Assembly (NCBI RefSeq): GCF_009389715.1
Contig: NC_052399.1
Coordinates: 28,591,146 to 28,655,145 of the forward strand
Direction of reading: 5' to 3'
Length of the DNA: 64,000 nucleotides
From: Phoenix dactylifera
Taxonomy: Eukaryota; Streptophyta; Magnoliopsida; Arecales; Arecaceae
Shown here: positions 12,701-25,725 of the stretch, piece by piece
Layout of the letters: each line of letters begins with the position of its first letter
How positions within the stretch are numbered: the stretch's first letter is position 1
Notes under the pieces: model-generated
What the model was told of the DNA's origin: nothing
The model's input: only the letters and a program-made list of their open reading frames with translations
The model's database searches: none
Position numbers and translations under genes: made by a program

Positions 12701-15700
12701 CAAATAGACTGAAAAGTCATGGATGCTGACCTAGTATGATCAAATACGGTGCTGCCAATACTGACCGGTATCAACTTGTATGGTCGGTATGCACCAGTGT
12801 TACTAGTTTTGGTGTTCTAGCACCAGTACTCGTGTTGCTTTTTGCATTGGAATGATACAATTACGACAGTACCGTATTGACCGCCAGTTTATAAATCCTT
12901 CGCTTAGTACGTTTTGTATGATATTAATCAAAATGGATTACCCTATAGCTTCATATTTCTTAGTACGTTTTGTATGATATTAATCAAAATGGATTACCCT
13001 ATAGCTTCATATTTCTAGATGTAAGTGGACAATCTCTATCTATTTGTTCTTAATATCAATACTCATTTAAACCCTTCCAATTGTTCCATGGGTTTTCTGA
13101 ACCAGTATTAACTGTCCTTAAGCATGCCATTTAAGGTAGCTATCATGCTATTTATGTTCCTGTTGTTCATATACTGGGTTCTAGTAGCCCATATGAACTA
13201 TATTTTGAAGGGCGTATTTGAGTTTTTAGGACCATGCTTTGATCTTTATTATCGTATTATTGATAGTCTAGTTTTGGCAGTCAGAATTAGGCATTAGTGA
13301 TGCCTCATTGATGGAACATCTGATTGTAGGGATACTTTTGATAACGGCAGCTCAACATTTATGACATGAAATAATAATTGCATGTCCCCTGAAAATGCTA
13401 TAATTTTCTTATTAAGAGAGGTTTTTCTAATTCTCTACTTGATCATATCTATAGTGGTTGTTAGTAGTAGCAACGGATTGTTGGATAGGAATTGCTTACC
13501 CATGTTAGTTGCATAAATCAGTCACATACTTTGAGCAATAATCTAGTTTCTCCCTAGGTTCAAAATGACATTACTACTCAAATTTAAGTGATCTTTTTTC
13601 GTAGTTTCGTGTTTTGGAATGGTTAATGTATAGAAATCATCGGGTGTCAAATGAAATCATTCTTTTTACCCTTTCAATTTATTCTATGCTGATTTCAGGT
13701 TTCTATACTGTGATTGATTATAGTATAGTGACATTCAGTTTTTGCAATATTTCATTAATTTGCACTATGTGACTCTATCTTTATTTTCATCTGTTTTTAT
13801 CCACATGCATGCGTACATTTGTGTTTATATATGAGCAAATACATGTATAAATTTACTCAAGTATTAGTATTGGTACTTCTAGAACATATCATTTTCTGGC
13901 ATCTGACCATCTAAAATCTTGATGCAGGTTTATTTGGAGGTCCCAAACAGTGAAAAACTTGCACAGGCACTTCACTTCAAGGTGAATGTTTACAAATATG
14001 TACTGAATATCACGCTTCCTACTACTTGGTGATTTTTTTTTCTTTATTAGATCTTTTTGATTTACAAGTAGGAGCTGGAAATGTGCAGATTTTATTTCTT
14101 GTGTTCTTTGAAATATCCAGCTTTTTTTGGTGATTTTTGTTTCTTTATTAGATCTTTTTGATTTACAAGTAGGAGCTGGAAATGTGTAGATTTTATTTCT
14201 TGTTGTCTTTGAAATATCCATATTTTTTGGTGGCACTTATGCTCATATATTTTGATCGCAATTTCTATTATTTATTGATTGCCCTTTCCCTTCTATTGTT
14301 TTGGCATTAAGACAGTTTATATGATCTTATTACCAATTCTTACCTTTTTCTCAATATATTTCTGCTCATTGAGCTTTCACTGTGTTATGAATATGACAAT
14401 GATGCTATTTTTCAGAGAGCACCCCATTTCTCACTTTCAAAATAGGCCAAGTGGTGGTCCAAATTTTTTATTTTTTATTTTTTAAATTGTCAGGGGGTAC
14501 CATATGTAATATATTGGAAGAATGCATTTTCATCTTATGCTGCTTCGCACTTTCGCCAAGCATTGCTATCAGTTGTACAGAGGTATGGTCATTTGTTAAT
14601 CTGTTTCTCTTCCTCCATCCAAGGAACTTCATGCAGTCTAATGTCAGCTTTTTGTTGGGTTCAGTTCATATAGCCATACATGGGATGCTTTTCAACTTGC
14701 ACATGCATCTTTCCGGCTATACTGTGTACGGAATAATCATGTTTTGCCAGATAATGGCCAGAAGGCTAGTGGTAAGCTTGCGCCCCGTCTACTAGGAGAT
14801 GCTCCAAAGATCAATATAACTCCTGCAGAGAAGGATATGGGCGAAGAAGAAGAAGAAGGCTCATCTGAAGCTCTTCCTGCTATAAAAATTTATGATGAGG
14901 ATGTGGACATGAGGTTTCTGGTTTGTGGACTGCCCTGCACCTTGGTGAGCTTGAGTTTATATAATTACCCTCTCCCCCTCCTTGCTGCTTCCTTGCTGCT
15001 TAGCCTAATCTATTCCGTATCTATTTCATAAACATTTGTCATAACTTATCATAATACATATTTTATCGGCTATTTGTTTCCTTATTTTCCAGGATGCATG
15101 TCTGCTGGGTTCTTTAGAAGACGGTTTGAATGCCCTCCTGAATATTGAAGTAAGTATGCTGAAAAAATAATTATTCAAGTTACAGAATCTTTTTAATTTA
15201 TTGTGTCATTATGGTTGAGTTTAACACTTCTTGCCTAACATGTATAGACAAAAAACGTTGTCGATCCCTGTCTTTTTCATAATCTATCACTATGGTCTAG
15301 TTATAATTTCAGCTGGAAAATCACTATCTCATTTTTCAGTTGTCCTTTTAGGATGATTTGGCAAAGTCATTGTAGTTCATAGCATTGTAAACGTTTTAGG
15401 GGATTTTTAAAACAAAGGTGGATGAAACCTATGAGTTAGTGTTTCAAATCTTCAAAATGGAATGGTGGAGTCTTGAGAGATTCCTTGATGATTTTACTAT
15501 ATATCTGATTGAAAACAGGTATGGCAGGTAGTAAATCTGAAAATAGTTTGAATTCAGGATGGACATGGAGTCTTCGAGCACTTGGGAATTAGTAAAGAAT
15601 AGATTTAAGTGTTTTTTAGTTTCAATGGGCATGCAGCAAATAAGAGATCTTTTATAAAGAATGATACATAGTATAACAATCGAGGAGGGGAGAGGGAGAT

Positions 15701-18700
15701 TTTTTCCAGAAAATATATCTAGTGCATGTACACTAACATTCGTTGCTTCCACTCTTGGATTTAAGTATGTGCACACTGGTTTGTGCTAGCTGTACTGTAT
15801 TGTACCCTTAAGGTGCTTGTATTGGTACACCCCTTGGTGCCTAACCATGCCAACTTATGGTAGGGCAGCCTAATACACAAGGCTGCCCCCATTGTGGGGT
15901 GTGGGAAAGGTTAGAGACACACAGCCTTACCGTGGAGAGGCTATTTTAATGTTTCGAACTTATGACCTCTGCACAATGGAGCAACCTTACCAAACCATGC
16001 CAGTATATGTATAACATCTTATTTTTGTTGTGTCTGCACTAAGAGGAATATTGTGTATTAGTATAGTAGCGTACAACACTCTACTGCACCTCTTCATACC
16101 TCAGGCATACCAATTTTGGTACTTCAACCCATGTTTCACCGATGCTACTCTAAATTCATTTGCTTTTCCTATACTATCTTACAAAGCAAATTAAGATATT
16201 AAACCCATTATAAATGCCATATTTTTTCAAAAAGAAAATTTCTTCCAAATCGTGGCATTCCCTACCAACTATAAAATAGATGCTTGCCCTATCCCCCAAG
16301 GTTATCCCAACACGGTGGATGTGCCAATTCCAATCCAAAGCACCCTTTGTACCTGATGTAACATATATTTACAATGTATACTATATCCTAATACTTTATA
16401 AAAGTGACCACTGTTTCCAACTTTTCAATTGCTGTGATAACTCTAAGTAGATTTATATTTAGAGGTTTAAACCATGCTTTCTATAGAAAAGTACCCAAAA
16501 ATTATTGAACTCTTAAGGAGTCCAAGGGGGGGACTCTTCTTGTGAATTTTATAGTTTTATGTGTAATATGAGTCCCACGCCCTCCAAGATTGAAATTCAT
16601 AGCAATTTGCTTGTCATAATAAAACTTAAGCTTGTCTAGATTAAGAACGTAATATACCAAATTAATCTTGAACAATTTTATATAGAACACATATTAGGTC
16701 CTAATCCATAAAGTCTTTTTAAAATTTTCCTATATCTAAAATCTTTAATAGTAGCGTGTATTTGTATGTTCATTATAACTAGTGCATACATATATACATA
16801 TTTATGATTTATTATATATCATTAAGAAATTATTTTCTGCAGACCCTGTCCTTCCATTTCTAGTACATGGACCCACAGGCCATTACATTCTTGTCTCGTT
16901 AGATAATGAAGTACTTGTTGTTGCCCTAATCCTACACCCTGTACACTCTTCTCCATGCTTTCAAGTTCTTATGGAAACCAAACATGCACGTTTAACATGG
17001 CAAGTCAGTACAGCAGGTGGTGGAAAATATAATGCGTTTACAACACCTCTTCCTTCACCATATGAAGCATGATTCATGGGATTTAGATTGAAATTTCAGG
17101 GAGACGATATGTTATCTTTGGTACTTCCCTGCATTATTTTATAACTGACTTTAAGTCTCCCATGACTGCCTTTCTTTATACTTTTTAGTCCTAGTTCTTT
17201 TGACCAAATTCCATTCGCTATCTTGAATCCAATAAGGGTCTGCATTCTTTCATTATATGTATCCGCATTATGATGAGAATGGTGCCATAAACAACGCTTT
17301 TCAGAGGCATCGTGACATAAACTATGTAGACCTTATGCCATCTTATTAGTTGCAAAGTGTATATAAAAGTTTCAGCTAGTAGAGATTGTTTATTTGGTCG
17401 GGCCCCTCTTCCTAGGAACTGCTTCAGGTTTGAGAAAAAGAGTCTTAGAGTTGATATTAAGTCAACCGATATCACTGTCTTCCTGACCCTAGCTTCTGCT
17501 TTTTGCCCCCTTTATTCCTCCCTTAGCTACCAAGCCTTTCCTCTACAGCCTCTTCGCATGTGTGTTGAACATATAGCTTCAGGAGCATTTCAACTTGGGC
17601 AAAAAGGCATACAATTACTCAGGACTTGGAATGAACTGCCATGGTCTTTCTTCATATACATGTATACAAACATATATACATACTTGCATACATATATACT
17701 TGTAAATCTGTATTTATATATGTGTGTATGTATGAATGTATGTCTGTGTATATATATTCACCAAGACAAAGTAATTAACAATTTACAGCTGTCCTAAACT
17801 AAAGGAGATTAAATCAATGATGATCCAGTTCTTAAGACTACGTCCTGACATATATCTTGGTTTGCTTTATTCTGATTGCTATTTTTCTTTTCCCCTTTGT
17901 GCCTGGCATTTTGTATTGGCATTAGTAGCTTGCATTATAATTCCTCTTACTCATTTTTTTTGCTACTGTTTACAGATTCGGGGGAGTAAACTTCATAACC
18001 GAGTCAGGTATATTTTTAAGCTGTCTCTAGTGCTGTGGTGGAGGTTACAAGCATGGCCTTCACCAATGATGCATTGGGATTTGAGATAGTGTTGCATTTT
18101 TTTTGTAATCATTGTCTACCTGCTCTATCCACAAGTCATTTTCATTCTCATTCCTTCGACAAGCTGTTATGTTTTTGTTATTATGATAAATCTGACCCGC
18201 CGATGCCTCATGGTAAGATTGGTAAAGAAAGATGTCTATAGTGGCTCATATGCTTAATAGAAGGGCAGTCGTATTCTTATTCTCATGCAAAAATCAGTAG
18301 TGATTGGCCCCATTTTTGCACTTGGATATGCAATTGCTTCTGCGCTCTTTTGGGATTTAGGTCATTGCTTAATTTCTGAAACTACTTGTATTATTTGGGT
18401 TTGTGGCTTCTCTCTTTTCTAGAACTTTCTTACTAATGGAGATGAGGTTATATGAAGTGTTTGAGGATTGCTTGGCCTTAATGCAGGCCAGCCGCATCCC
18501 TGGCTACTCTATTAGATCCACCAGCATGGGCCCTGTGCTGATGATGCTTAGATGATATGAATGGTTAAGATTGAACTTGATAATTGGGCTTGGTATTACA
18601 CTAAGCGTCTATTCATACTTCATTTCATAATTGTTAGATGTCCCTTGTAACTGTCATTCTCCAATTCATTATTTTAGGGAGAGAAGTATAAGGGGCATTT

Positions 18701-21700
18701 AGTGTAGATATACATCTGTGGATACTCTGCATATAATAAACGCATGCTAATTAGCAGTATCTCAAGGAAAACTCTTGCACTTATCTCCATCCAGAAACTG
18801 TCACAAATGTCTCTAACTTACATGCATAGCATCGATTCAAATGTCCATATAAGAACAGTATCACCTATTGAAGGAAATTTAAATTGAAATTACTTACAAA
18901 GATATCATGTATATGAAAATTTCCTAGCCTAAATCTTTTAAATTTCAAAATACTTTGACATTTAACAACTTAAAATAACAGGAAGACATTTTTTTTCAGT
19001 TGATTGGTTCCCTGGGTTTTCCAAGGTGTGTATAAACTCTTATGAACTGAAATGAACATGGGCTAAAAGTTTGAAGTTTAGCTATATCTTTATTTATTTA
19101 TTTATTATCATGCTTTTTATTATGAACGGTAGAGGCATTATTGCTTTTTCCCCCTTTTCCAATGACATCATAAGACAGTGAGCTCATTGATGGGATTTGT
19201 TCTCTGCCAGTGCTGCGCCACCGCCCCTTCAAGCTGGGACTTTTTCTCGTGGGGTTGTGACGATGCGTTGTGATATCACAACTTGCAGTTCTGCTCATAT
19301 CTCACTTTTGGTCTCTGGTAGTGCACAGACTTGTTTTGACGATCAGGTACAAGCTTTTAGTATTATTTGACTTTCTGTGAGATATTAAGCTTCATGTTGG
19401 TAAATCATTAAGTGCTCAATTGCAGCTTTTGGAATCCCACATCAAGAATGAACTCATTGAAAAGAGTCAGCTAGTTCATGCTCTGCCAAATTATGAGGAA
19501 AGCAATCCATCTCGACTTGAGCCTTTAAATTCTGTTTCCATAGCTTGTGGAGCACCAGCTTTTGAAGTTTGCATGAAAGTCCCTGCTTGGGCTGCCCAGG
19601 TTGCTATCTTGTTTTCCCGTTTTCACTCATCTCAATATTGACTGATTTTTTTGATTCTTACATCATATATTCTTATATCTTTTTCCAATGTTTTCCTGAA
19701 TTGGTCAACTCGTCAATAGCATTTTTTTTTGAGTGACACAATTGAAATAAGTTCCTGCCTTGCTATTACTGTAATCCCAAGGTAGAGAGAACTCTGCTGG
19801 CTAAATTATATATTCAGTAGCTAGGGCTGTTGATGCTAACATAAATTGCTACCTAAGTATTAGCTCGGCTTCTGGTTCCTAAATCCTACAATGAATTTGA
19901 CATATATTTTTTATATAATGGCCTGCTTGTTGCTTGTTCATATGAATCACAGGTTATGAAGCATCTTGCACCTGAAGTCTCTTATCGTAGCTTGGTCACA
20001 CTTGGCATTGCAAGTATTCAGGGTACTCCTGTTGCTGCTTTCGAAAAAGAAGATTCAGATCGCCTTCTTTTCTTCTGTACAAGACGGGGCTCAGATTTGC
20101 CTATGGAAGATGATGCCAAATTTTGTTTGCCGAGATGGTCTTCCTCTGTAACTAAAGAAAGGTCCAAACCAAGATTAGAATCAAATCCTGTCACCCCTAT
20201 CAATAATGTTGGTGAAAATGGGGTGGCTGGCGCAAATGCCGATAAAAATGGCAAGAGGGCAAAGATATCGTTTGAAAGGTCTCCTTTGACCATCTCGCCT
20301 ATGAGGCAAAGATCAAAGGTCACTGCAATGAGGCCCATTCCTCACTCTCGGAAGCACAAAATGCTGCCTTTTTCAGGAATACCTGAAACTGATGGATATG
20401 AAGGGAACCAGGTGAAGCCTAACTTGTCAATAGTTCCATCAGTGAAGCATAGTTCAATGCCAGCTGCCCCATCGACACACAGAAAATCCTTGTCCAGTTC
20501 ATTCCATGCTCAACAGATAATTTCACTGAACCCACTGCCAATGAAGAAGCATGGCTGTAACCGGTTGCCCATTCAAATTTGTCCTGAAGTAAGCAATTCT
20601 GAACCATCTATTTGTCAGTGAGAAGCTCAATCATATGCTTATTTAAGCTTATTGAATTGTCTTCTCTAGGAAGACTTCCTGAGGGATGTGATGCAGTTTT
20701 TAATCCAAAGGGGCCACAGCCGGCTTGTCCCCCAGGGAGGGATATCCGAATTTCCCGATGCCATACTAAACGCAAAGCGCCTGGACCTGTACAATTTGTA
20801 CAGAGAGGTTAACCTTTATCTGGAAAATTTTTGTGCATATTTTTTACAGGCTTACTATGGCTATCATGTTTCTCCTTGATTACTTTTTGAAATTATGACT
20901 CAAAGTATCTCTTGCGCCAGGTGGTGTCAAGAGGAGGCTTTTATGTTGGAAATGGCATAAATTGGAAAGGCCAAGTTTTCTCAAAGATGCGCAACCATAC
21001 AATGATCAATAGAATGACTGTATGTTTCTCTTTTTGTATATATACGTTTCATGTTGCTATTAGTTGCCGGTGCCTGCTGCACACCAAGCTGCATTTTTAT
21101 AGCTTATGCAAAATTATAGCAGATCTACTATGACTTAAAAACACTTACTAGATTTTAGAGTTCATTGCATGTATATTTTTTTTTTTTGGGCATATCAATT
21201 ATGGGAGGTCCAGGAATTGCAGGTTCTAGTCTCTGGTACCACATGCTGGCACAGCATGTGGGTTGTGAGGTGGGGCCCAGTGGGTGGAGGGCTGTTTTCC
21301 TTGGGTTTTTGTAGTGGTGGCCTATGAGACTGATGTCAACAAAGGATGAACAGCGTGCAACTTATGTTCATTATTTTGATAAATGATATCATAGTTATAT
21401 AAGAAAAGTTGTTCAGATGTGGATAATTAGATTCTCTTTTATCACAGACACTTAAATAAGTGACCTATGGCTTGCTGTGCTGGTACACACCGAATTGGTA
21501 TTAAATCGAGACTCGGTATGAGGCTCGGTACTCGGTACACCGAATTGACCTCTATGCTAGATATACCGACACTATACCAGTATGGCACCGGTATAGAGTC
21601 CGATATGGAGAAGGCGAACCTTATAACCTTTATCTGAATTAATTTTCTTATATTTCATATCGACGCTATTGTCATAATTGGAGTCATGCATACAAAAATG

Positions 21701-22415
21701 CTGGAGAACTAATTATTCTCCTTTTTCTTCATTTTTCCTGTATATTTTTTCAGGGTGTAGGAAATACCCTCAAAAGGCATTATGAAACCTATTTGCTGGA
21801 ATATGAATTAGCACATGATGATGTGGATGGAGAGTGTTGCTTGCTGTGTCACAGGTATGTAGTAACTTTTTTCCTTGCTTTTTGTTTGATGCTTCCCCTT
21901 TGTTCTCAAAATCAACTCTGATATTGGAGTATATTGAGTCTTTCACCAGTAGCGCTCCTGGTGATTGGGTTAACTGCGGCTTATGCGGTGAATGGGCCCA
22001 CTTCGGTTGCGATCGACGACAAGGCCTCGGTACTTTCAAGGTGCGTTAGCTTCCTGCAGATTGCTTTACAATCTGAAACATCTTTATCTGCTGTCCATTT
22101 TACTAGCATCCTTGAGAGCTCTTGCTTTTATATATTGGTAGTTTCAATATTGTTAAAATCTTTTGATTACTCTTCCGAGTTAAACAACGCATACAAAGTA
22201 CCTTGCATGTCGTAGTATTTGTAACTATTTGTAGGATTTGATTGTCCTAAAATGTTCTTACACCTGTGTTCGATTTGATGTAATTACAGGACTATGCAAA
22301 GACAGACGGGTTGGAATACATATGCCCTCACTGTAGCCTATCGAATTATAAGAAAAAACCACAAAAAATGGTCAATGGTTTTTCGAATACATCCACTGTT
22401 TCACGGCATGTGTAA
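9734..22415 (+). CDS. ARID4: AT-rich interactive domain-containing protein 4-like (ARID + PHD; Arabidopsis ARID5 type), 15 exons
   Basis: Exons: 9734-9877, 10008-10199, 13928-13981, 14494-14582, 14665-14944, 15093-15149, 17976-18007, 19211-19346, 19426-19599, 19953-20588, 20670-20807, 20921-21019, 21754-21854, 21950-22040, 22290-22415. All introns are GT-AG and all phases agree, giving 782 aa. The start MFHVQGFAKQNCSLLAVLCGKF is plausible for the family. The ARID domain is at about residues 599-700 (DFLRDVMQFLIQRG, LDLYNLYREVVSRGGFYVG, WKGQVFSKM, GVGNTLKRHYETYL). A PHD finger follows at about 704-760, with the C4HC3 pattern CLLC..CGLCGEWAHFGC..ICPHC. An acidic EEEEEGSSE stretch lies near residue 215. 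The Arabidopsis relative (At3g43240; ARID4 in UniProt, published as ARID5) is an ISWI chromatin-remodelling subunit reading H3K4me3 and AT-rich DNA. The same nuclear role here is inferred. Introns 2 (3.7 kb) and 6 (2.8 kb) hold transposons. Confidence 0.92.
10587..11067. mobile_element. PIF/Harbinger (Tourist-like) MITE, 481 bp
   Basis: Terminal inverted repeats start GGGCTCGTTTGGTTCGC on the left and end GCGAACCAAACGAGCCC on the right, a perfect 17-bp match. They are flanked by TAA on both sides (10584-10586 and 11068-11070), the 3-bp target duplication typical of Harbinger. The interior is rich in TTCCCATGGGAA-type palindromic motifs and has no transposase. It sits in intron 2 of the ARID-PHD gene. 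Confidence 0.9.
12430..12900. repeat. GGTACCGG-family repeat block
   Basis: Dense GGTATGGTACCGATACC and GTACCGGTACTGATTGGTAC motifs on both strands surround about 130 bp of unrelated sequence (about 12510-12650). Similar blocks occur at 21478, 35408, 47212 and 57764. It lies within intron 2 of the ARID-PHD gene. Confidence 0.6.
12904..13015. repeat. Perfect tandem duplication, 56-bp unit
   Basis: A 56-bp unit beginning TTAGTACGTTTTGTATGATA starts at 12904 and again at 12960 with no visible difference, so the duplication is recent. It is intronic. Confidence 0.95.
14028..14230. repeat. Tandem duplication, about 101-bp unit
   Basis: ATCTTTTTGATTTACAAGTA occurs at 14051 and 14152. The units end in GAAATATCCA and differ at only a few bases. 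It lies in intron 3 of the ARID-PHD gene, between exons ending 13981 and starting 14494. Confidence 0.9.
15848..16010 (-). mobile_element. Au-like tRNA-derived SINE
   Basis: Read on the minus strand: TGGTAAGGTTGCTCCATTGTG, then AGAGGTCATAAGTTCGAAAC (a B-box-like GGTTCGA block), CAGCCTCTCC-like, GGTAAGGCTGTGTGTCTCTAACC, CACACCCCACAATGGGGGCAGCCTTGTGTATT. This order of pol III boxes, GGTAAGGCTG, CCCCAC and GGGAGCCTTGTG blocks is that of the plant Au SINE family. It is inserted in intron 6 of the ARID-PHD gene, antisense to it. Confidence 0.75.
21195..21340. repeat. Possible SINE-like segment
   Basis: GAATTGCAGGTTCTAGTCTCTGG resembles a degenerate pol III B box. A GC-rich body with CAGCATGTGGG and GGGGCCCAGTGGG and a T-rich end follow. 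No clear A box or target duplication is visible. It lies in intron 12 of the ARID-PHD gene. Confidence 0.3.
21478..21608. repeat. GGTACCGG-family repeat block
   Basis: Repeated ACTCGGTA, GGTACACCGAATTG and TATACCAGTATGGCACCGGTATAG motifs. It is a shorter, more decayed copy of the family seen intact at 57764-57977, in intron 12 of the ARID-PHD gene. Confidence 0.55.
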
Positions 22416-23454
22416 TTTCTTCTTCTTTTTCTGTTTTTGATAATAGAGGGGCCCCAATTTGTTTAGGGGTTCACTTGTAATATTCTCATTGTTGTTTCAT
22501 CAAGGTTTAGCGCAGTCCAAAATCTAAATATAGTGCATAGCTACACATAAGAGAAAGAAAATAATTACTTCGTTCTTTGCCTAATCGGTTCGATCTCATC
22601 TCTGGTTTTCGTTCGTGATGCAGTTGCAGGATAGCTTCTATGTTCTCAGACTCCAACAAAATAAAAAAATAAAAAAGGTCACAAGTTGATGGCTCGTTTA
22701 AATTTAATACTGTATCTCATGCATTTGGAATTAGAGAATGGTGGGGAGAAGGAAAGCAAAGAGAGAGAAAAAGCCATCGAACTTCTGAATTTGAGTTTCA
22801 TTGGAATGGTGGGATTGGTCATGAATAACCTGCAACAGATGTGAATGGTTCTATATAGTAGTAATCTATTTTTCTTGCATATGATAGTAAAATAACGGCT
22901 GGTAGGTGGTTTTGGAGGCCTTTTATTATGTTGTATGTAGCCATGGCTGGCCGTGAAGTGTTCTCTCCAGTTTGATGGCTCTTGTGCAATGGAAATAACA
23001 GTTTTAGAGGGAAAATTGTAAATAACAGCTATTATTTATCATTTTGACAATCCATCTAAATAAATTAGTATTTTTAATGTTAAGTTGATTGATTTTTTTT
23101 AAATTTTTTGATTTGGTTGCATAACAATCAGAATTTTATTTAAAAAAGCTAACTAGAAGATATTATTTGGATTTCATAGTCTTAGTCTTGTATAAAAATT
23201 TAAGATGTTTTTGGCAAATAACCAAGGTGTGACTAAATATATATGTTTGCTTGTGTTCTTACAAGTTGATATCAATGTAGCCCATGGATATTCCTTAATA
23301 AATATGGATGGACCAAGAGACGGAAAGAAGACAAAAACAATGATTCTTGAATGGGGAAGAATCGTTGTGATGAAGGAGAAGAAAGGACCGATCAATCTTA
23401 ATTCATTGAGTTGGAGAAATCCATAGGAGGCCCTCTTGTAATGCATTGCATAAA

Positions 23455-23600
23455 AGAATATTGCTTGATCAAAAGAAATTCCTATTGATCCAACGATCAA
23501 AGTAAATAGCACCAATACAAGCAGAAAAAATAGCGCATTGATTGGATGAACATAAAAGTTGCAGTTTGTATCTTGAAATAACATAGGTAGAGTTGGAATG
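23455..23600 (-). pseudogene. Plastid ndhF-like fragment (nuclear plastid DNA remnant)
   Basis: On the minus strand one frame reads NFYVHPINALFFLLVLVLFTLIVGSIGISFDQ. This closely resembles the conserved stretch of plastid NAD(P)H dehydrogenase subunit NdhF around its FYPHES..MLFPLLVLVLFTLFVGSIGI motif. Similarity breaks off after SFDQ near 23465. It becomes doubtful upstream of about 23600, where lysine-rich frames may be further decayed ndhF. It is a dead nuclear insertion. A search against monocot ndhF would settle its length. Confidence 0.5.
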
Positions 23601-25009
23601 GAATCTGATTCCTAGTAGCAGTTGTTTTTTTGAAAGTAATGGCAATTGATTCTGAATGACTCTGAAGAACGAAACTATCTTTCCGTCGTACGTGACTGAC
23701 AAATTTTTTCTTTAAATTACTTATTGAATTGAATTTCGCATCGATAACCATTCTAGGAGAAGTTCGAATATGTTCTATTTGGATATCAATTGATCTTGGT
23801 TTGACATGATTTCCGGGTTACTAATTTTCTGCTTATAAAAATGTTGTAATTGAAAAAGATTACAGTCGGAATAGGATTCATTATGGCTAGAGCGCCCAAA
23901 TCCACTATATATTTGACACAGGTTGTTGTAATGCTTATGGTGAATGTATCGATCATAGTTGATGCATGAATAAATGTATTAGTGAATGTTTTATTCATGA
24001 ATTATTTATTATAATCATATCCCATAAATAATTCTTACAGATCCTGGTGTACGAGGTGCCCGAGAGTGAGCTGAGATGCCAATTTCTCGGGTTTGGAAAT
24101 CCCAGTTTCCCTCTCAATGACGCAAGCAAGCGCGTTTTCCTCGTCACTTTTTATTTTTATCGTATGGATATAACGTAACCTGTTTTAGTGGACAAATAAC
24201 GTCTACTATTTCGGTCATAGTTGCTGGTTAAGCTTCAGGCTATTCTACATATTATTTACTCACTCTATTAGCTTAATGTTTTAGATCCAATTATCAGTTA
24301 AAAGTGTTTATTTTGCTAGAATTCATGGGTCTAGACCCTTTTCTAAGTCAGTAGGCAAAGTTTAATGTCTTTTTTGATTCATTTTCTGACAGGTTTATTC
24401 AACTCTGGCACAAATTTGGATGTGACTTAAACAGGTTTTTTGCAATTTGACTCAATTATAAGTGCAGCTTATCATGAGCCTCAAGGGCAGGTTGTAAATG
24501 TTGCATGATTCGATCTAGAGACTGTGCAACCTTGCTGCAATTTTTGGTGCAGTTTATCACGATCTTGACATGATTCAAGTGCGAGTTAACATTGGTTTTA
24601 GGATTCACATGGCCAGTATTCAACTTAAATGTCTTTATTGCTGGATCATTAGAGAGATGTTGGCGATGTTGTCTATTATTACATGCATCCGAAATAAGCG
24701 AAAAAGAAAATCTCTCTAAGCCTGCATGTGGACTTCAATTCTTCAACAATGATTTCTACTTCTCAGCACTCTCCAATGAAGAAGAGCTCCTCCTAATATA
24801 GTATGGATGAGAAGTATGCCAAATAACCTCCGCACCAAGAAATGGAGAGGTGAATCTTCTAGTGTCTAGAATCTTTTGTAAGATCCGCATGGAGGCATCG
24901 AGTCAACAGAGATGTTCCAAAACAGCAACTGCTTCCATGCCCTTTCGTCGTGACGGCCACCTCGGAAACCAAATATTAGTCTACTGGGCATCCGCCCGGA
25001 GTAACTACA

Positions 25010-25725
25010 GGAGATCTGGTGGGAAGCTGTGAGTCCACAGTTGCCGATCAGATATCTTTGGACCCAAGTTCACAAGCTAGTCAGCAAGAGCATGACTCTC
25101 ACAAAAATGTGAGAAACTTGCTCATCAGGGAAAATTCTCAGGAGGTACTCAATCTCAGTAATGCATGGATGAGTCGAGAACTTTTTTTAGGGTATATTTA
25201 GTTTGGGAGAGTTTGAGTGGTTAAATCAAAATGAGAATGAATGACTTCTATTCCAATTATTTGGCTGGTAGAAGTTCCATTCCGATTTCAATTCTAGGAG
25301 AGGAATGGGAATACCACAATCCCGACTCTCTCCTAGTATTCAAATTTCATTCCAACCTGACTTTAGTTGTGAACCAAATGCACCTTGAGATATGATATAT
25401 GATAGTGCTAATAAAGTTCTACCAATTACAACATGTCACCTCTGGAGTGACTTTCTGATACTTTAGCGCATAGCTGCACGCAAGGGAGAAGGATGAACTA
25501 GAAATGAAAGTATAATGATGATTTACGATATTAACATAATTGATAGAAGCATTCTGCAGATTTTAAGAGAAATTCTAATGAAAAGATTGATTTTGTAGTG
25601 GATTATGTTTACGAACATGTTGTGTGCTTATTCCTGCTGTTTTTTTTCCAGGTGTGGATCTAAGATTTGCCATGGATGCGTATTGAAGTGGGATGTTTCC
25701 CATGCTAGTTGCAGCACCTAACTTT
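25010..25725 (+). other. Possible orphan exon pair
   Basis: One frame at about 25010-25146 reads GSCESTVADQISLDPSSQASQQEHDSHKNVRNLLIRENSQE, a low-hydrophobicity, protein-like stretch. It ends at a good donor (GAG|GTACTC, GT at 25147). A strong acceptor (TGTTTTTTTTCCAG) ends at about 25651. Joined in phase, the second exon stops after three codons (VWI). I do not recognise the protein and see no upstream start. It could be a fragment of a lost gene or a 3' extension of the ARID-PHD locus. Confidence 0.25.
25192..25390. mobile_element. MITE-like element with decayed terminal inverted repeats
   Basis: The left end AGGGTATATTTAGTTT and the reverse complement of the right end, AAGGTGCATTTGGTT, are imperfect inverted repeats bounding about 200 bp. 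The interior repeats GGAATGGGAAT / ATTCCAATTAT-type palindromes. No target duplication is certain. Confidence 0.45.

Noticed and set aside
18520-18600. Possible C/D box snoRNA (TGATGATGC ... CTGA-like)
   Set aside because: The C-box-like motif is present, but no correctly spaced D box, terminal stem or C'/D' pair could be shown.
23174-23584. 136-codon minus-strand frame as a gene
   Set aside because: Only about 30 residues resemble NdhF. The rest is unrelated and the fragment has no proper start or splice signals.
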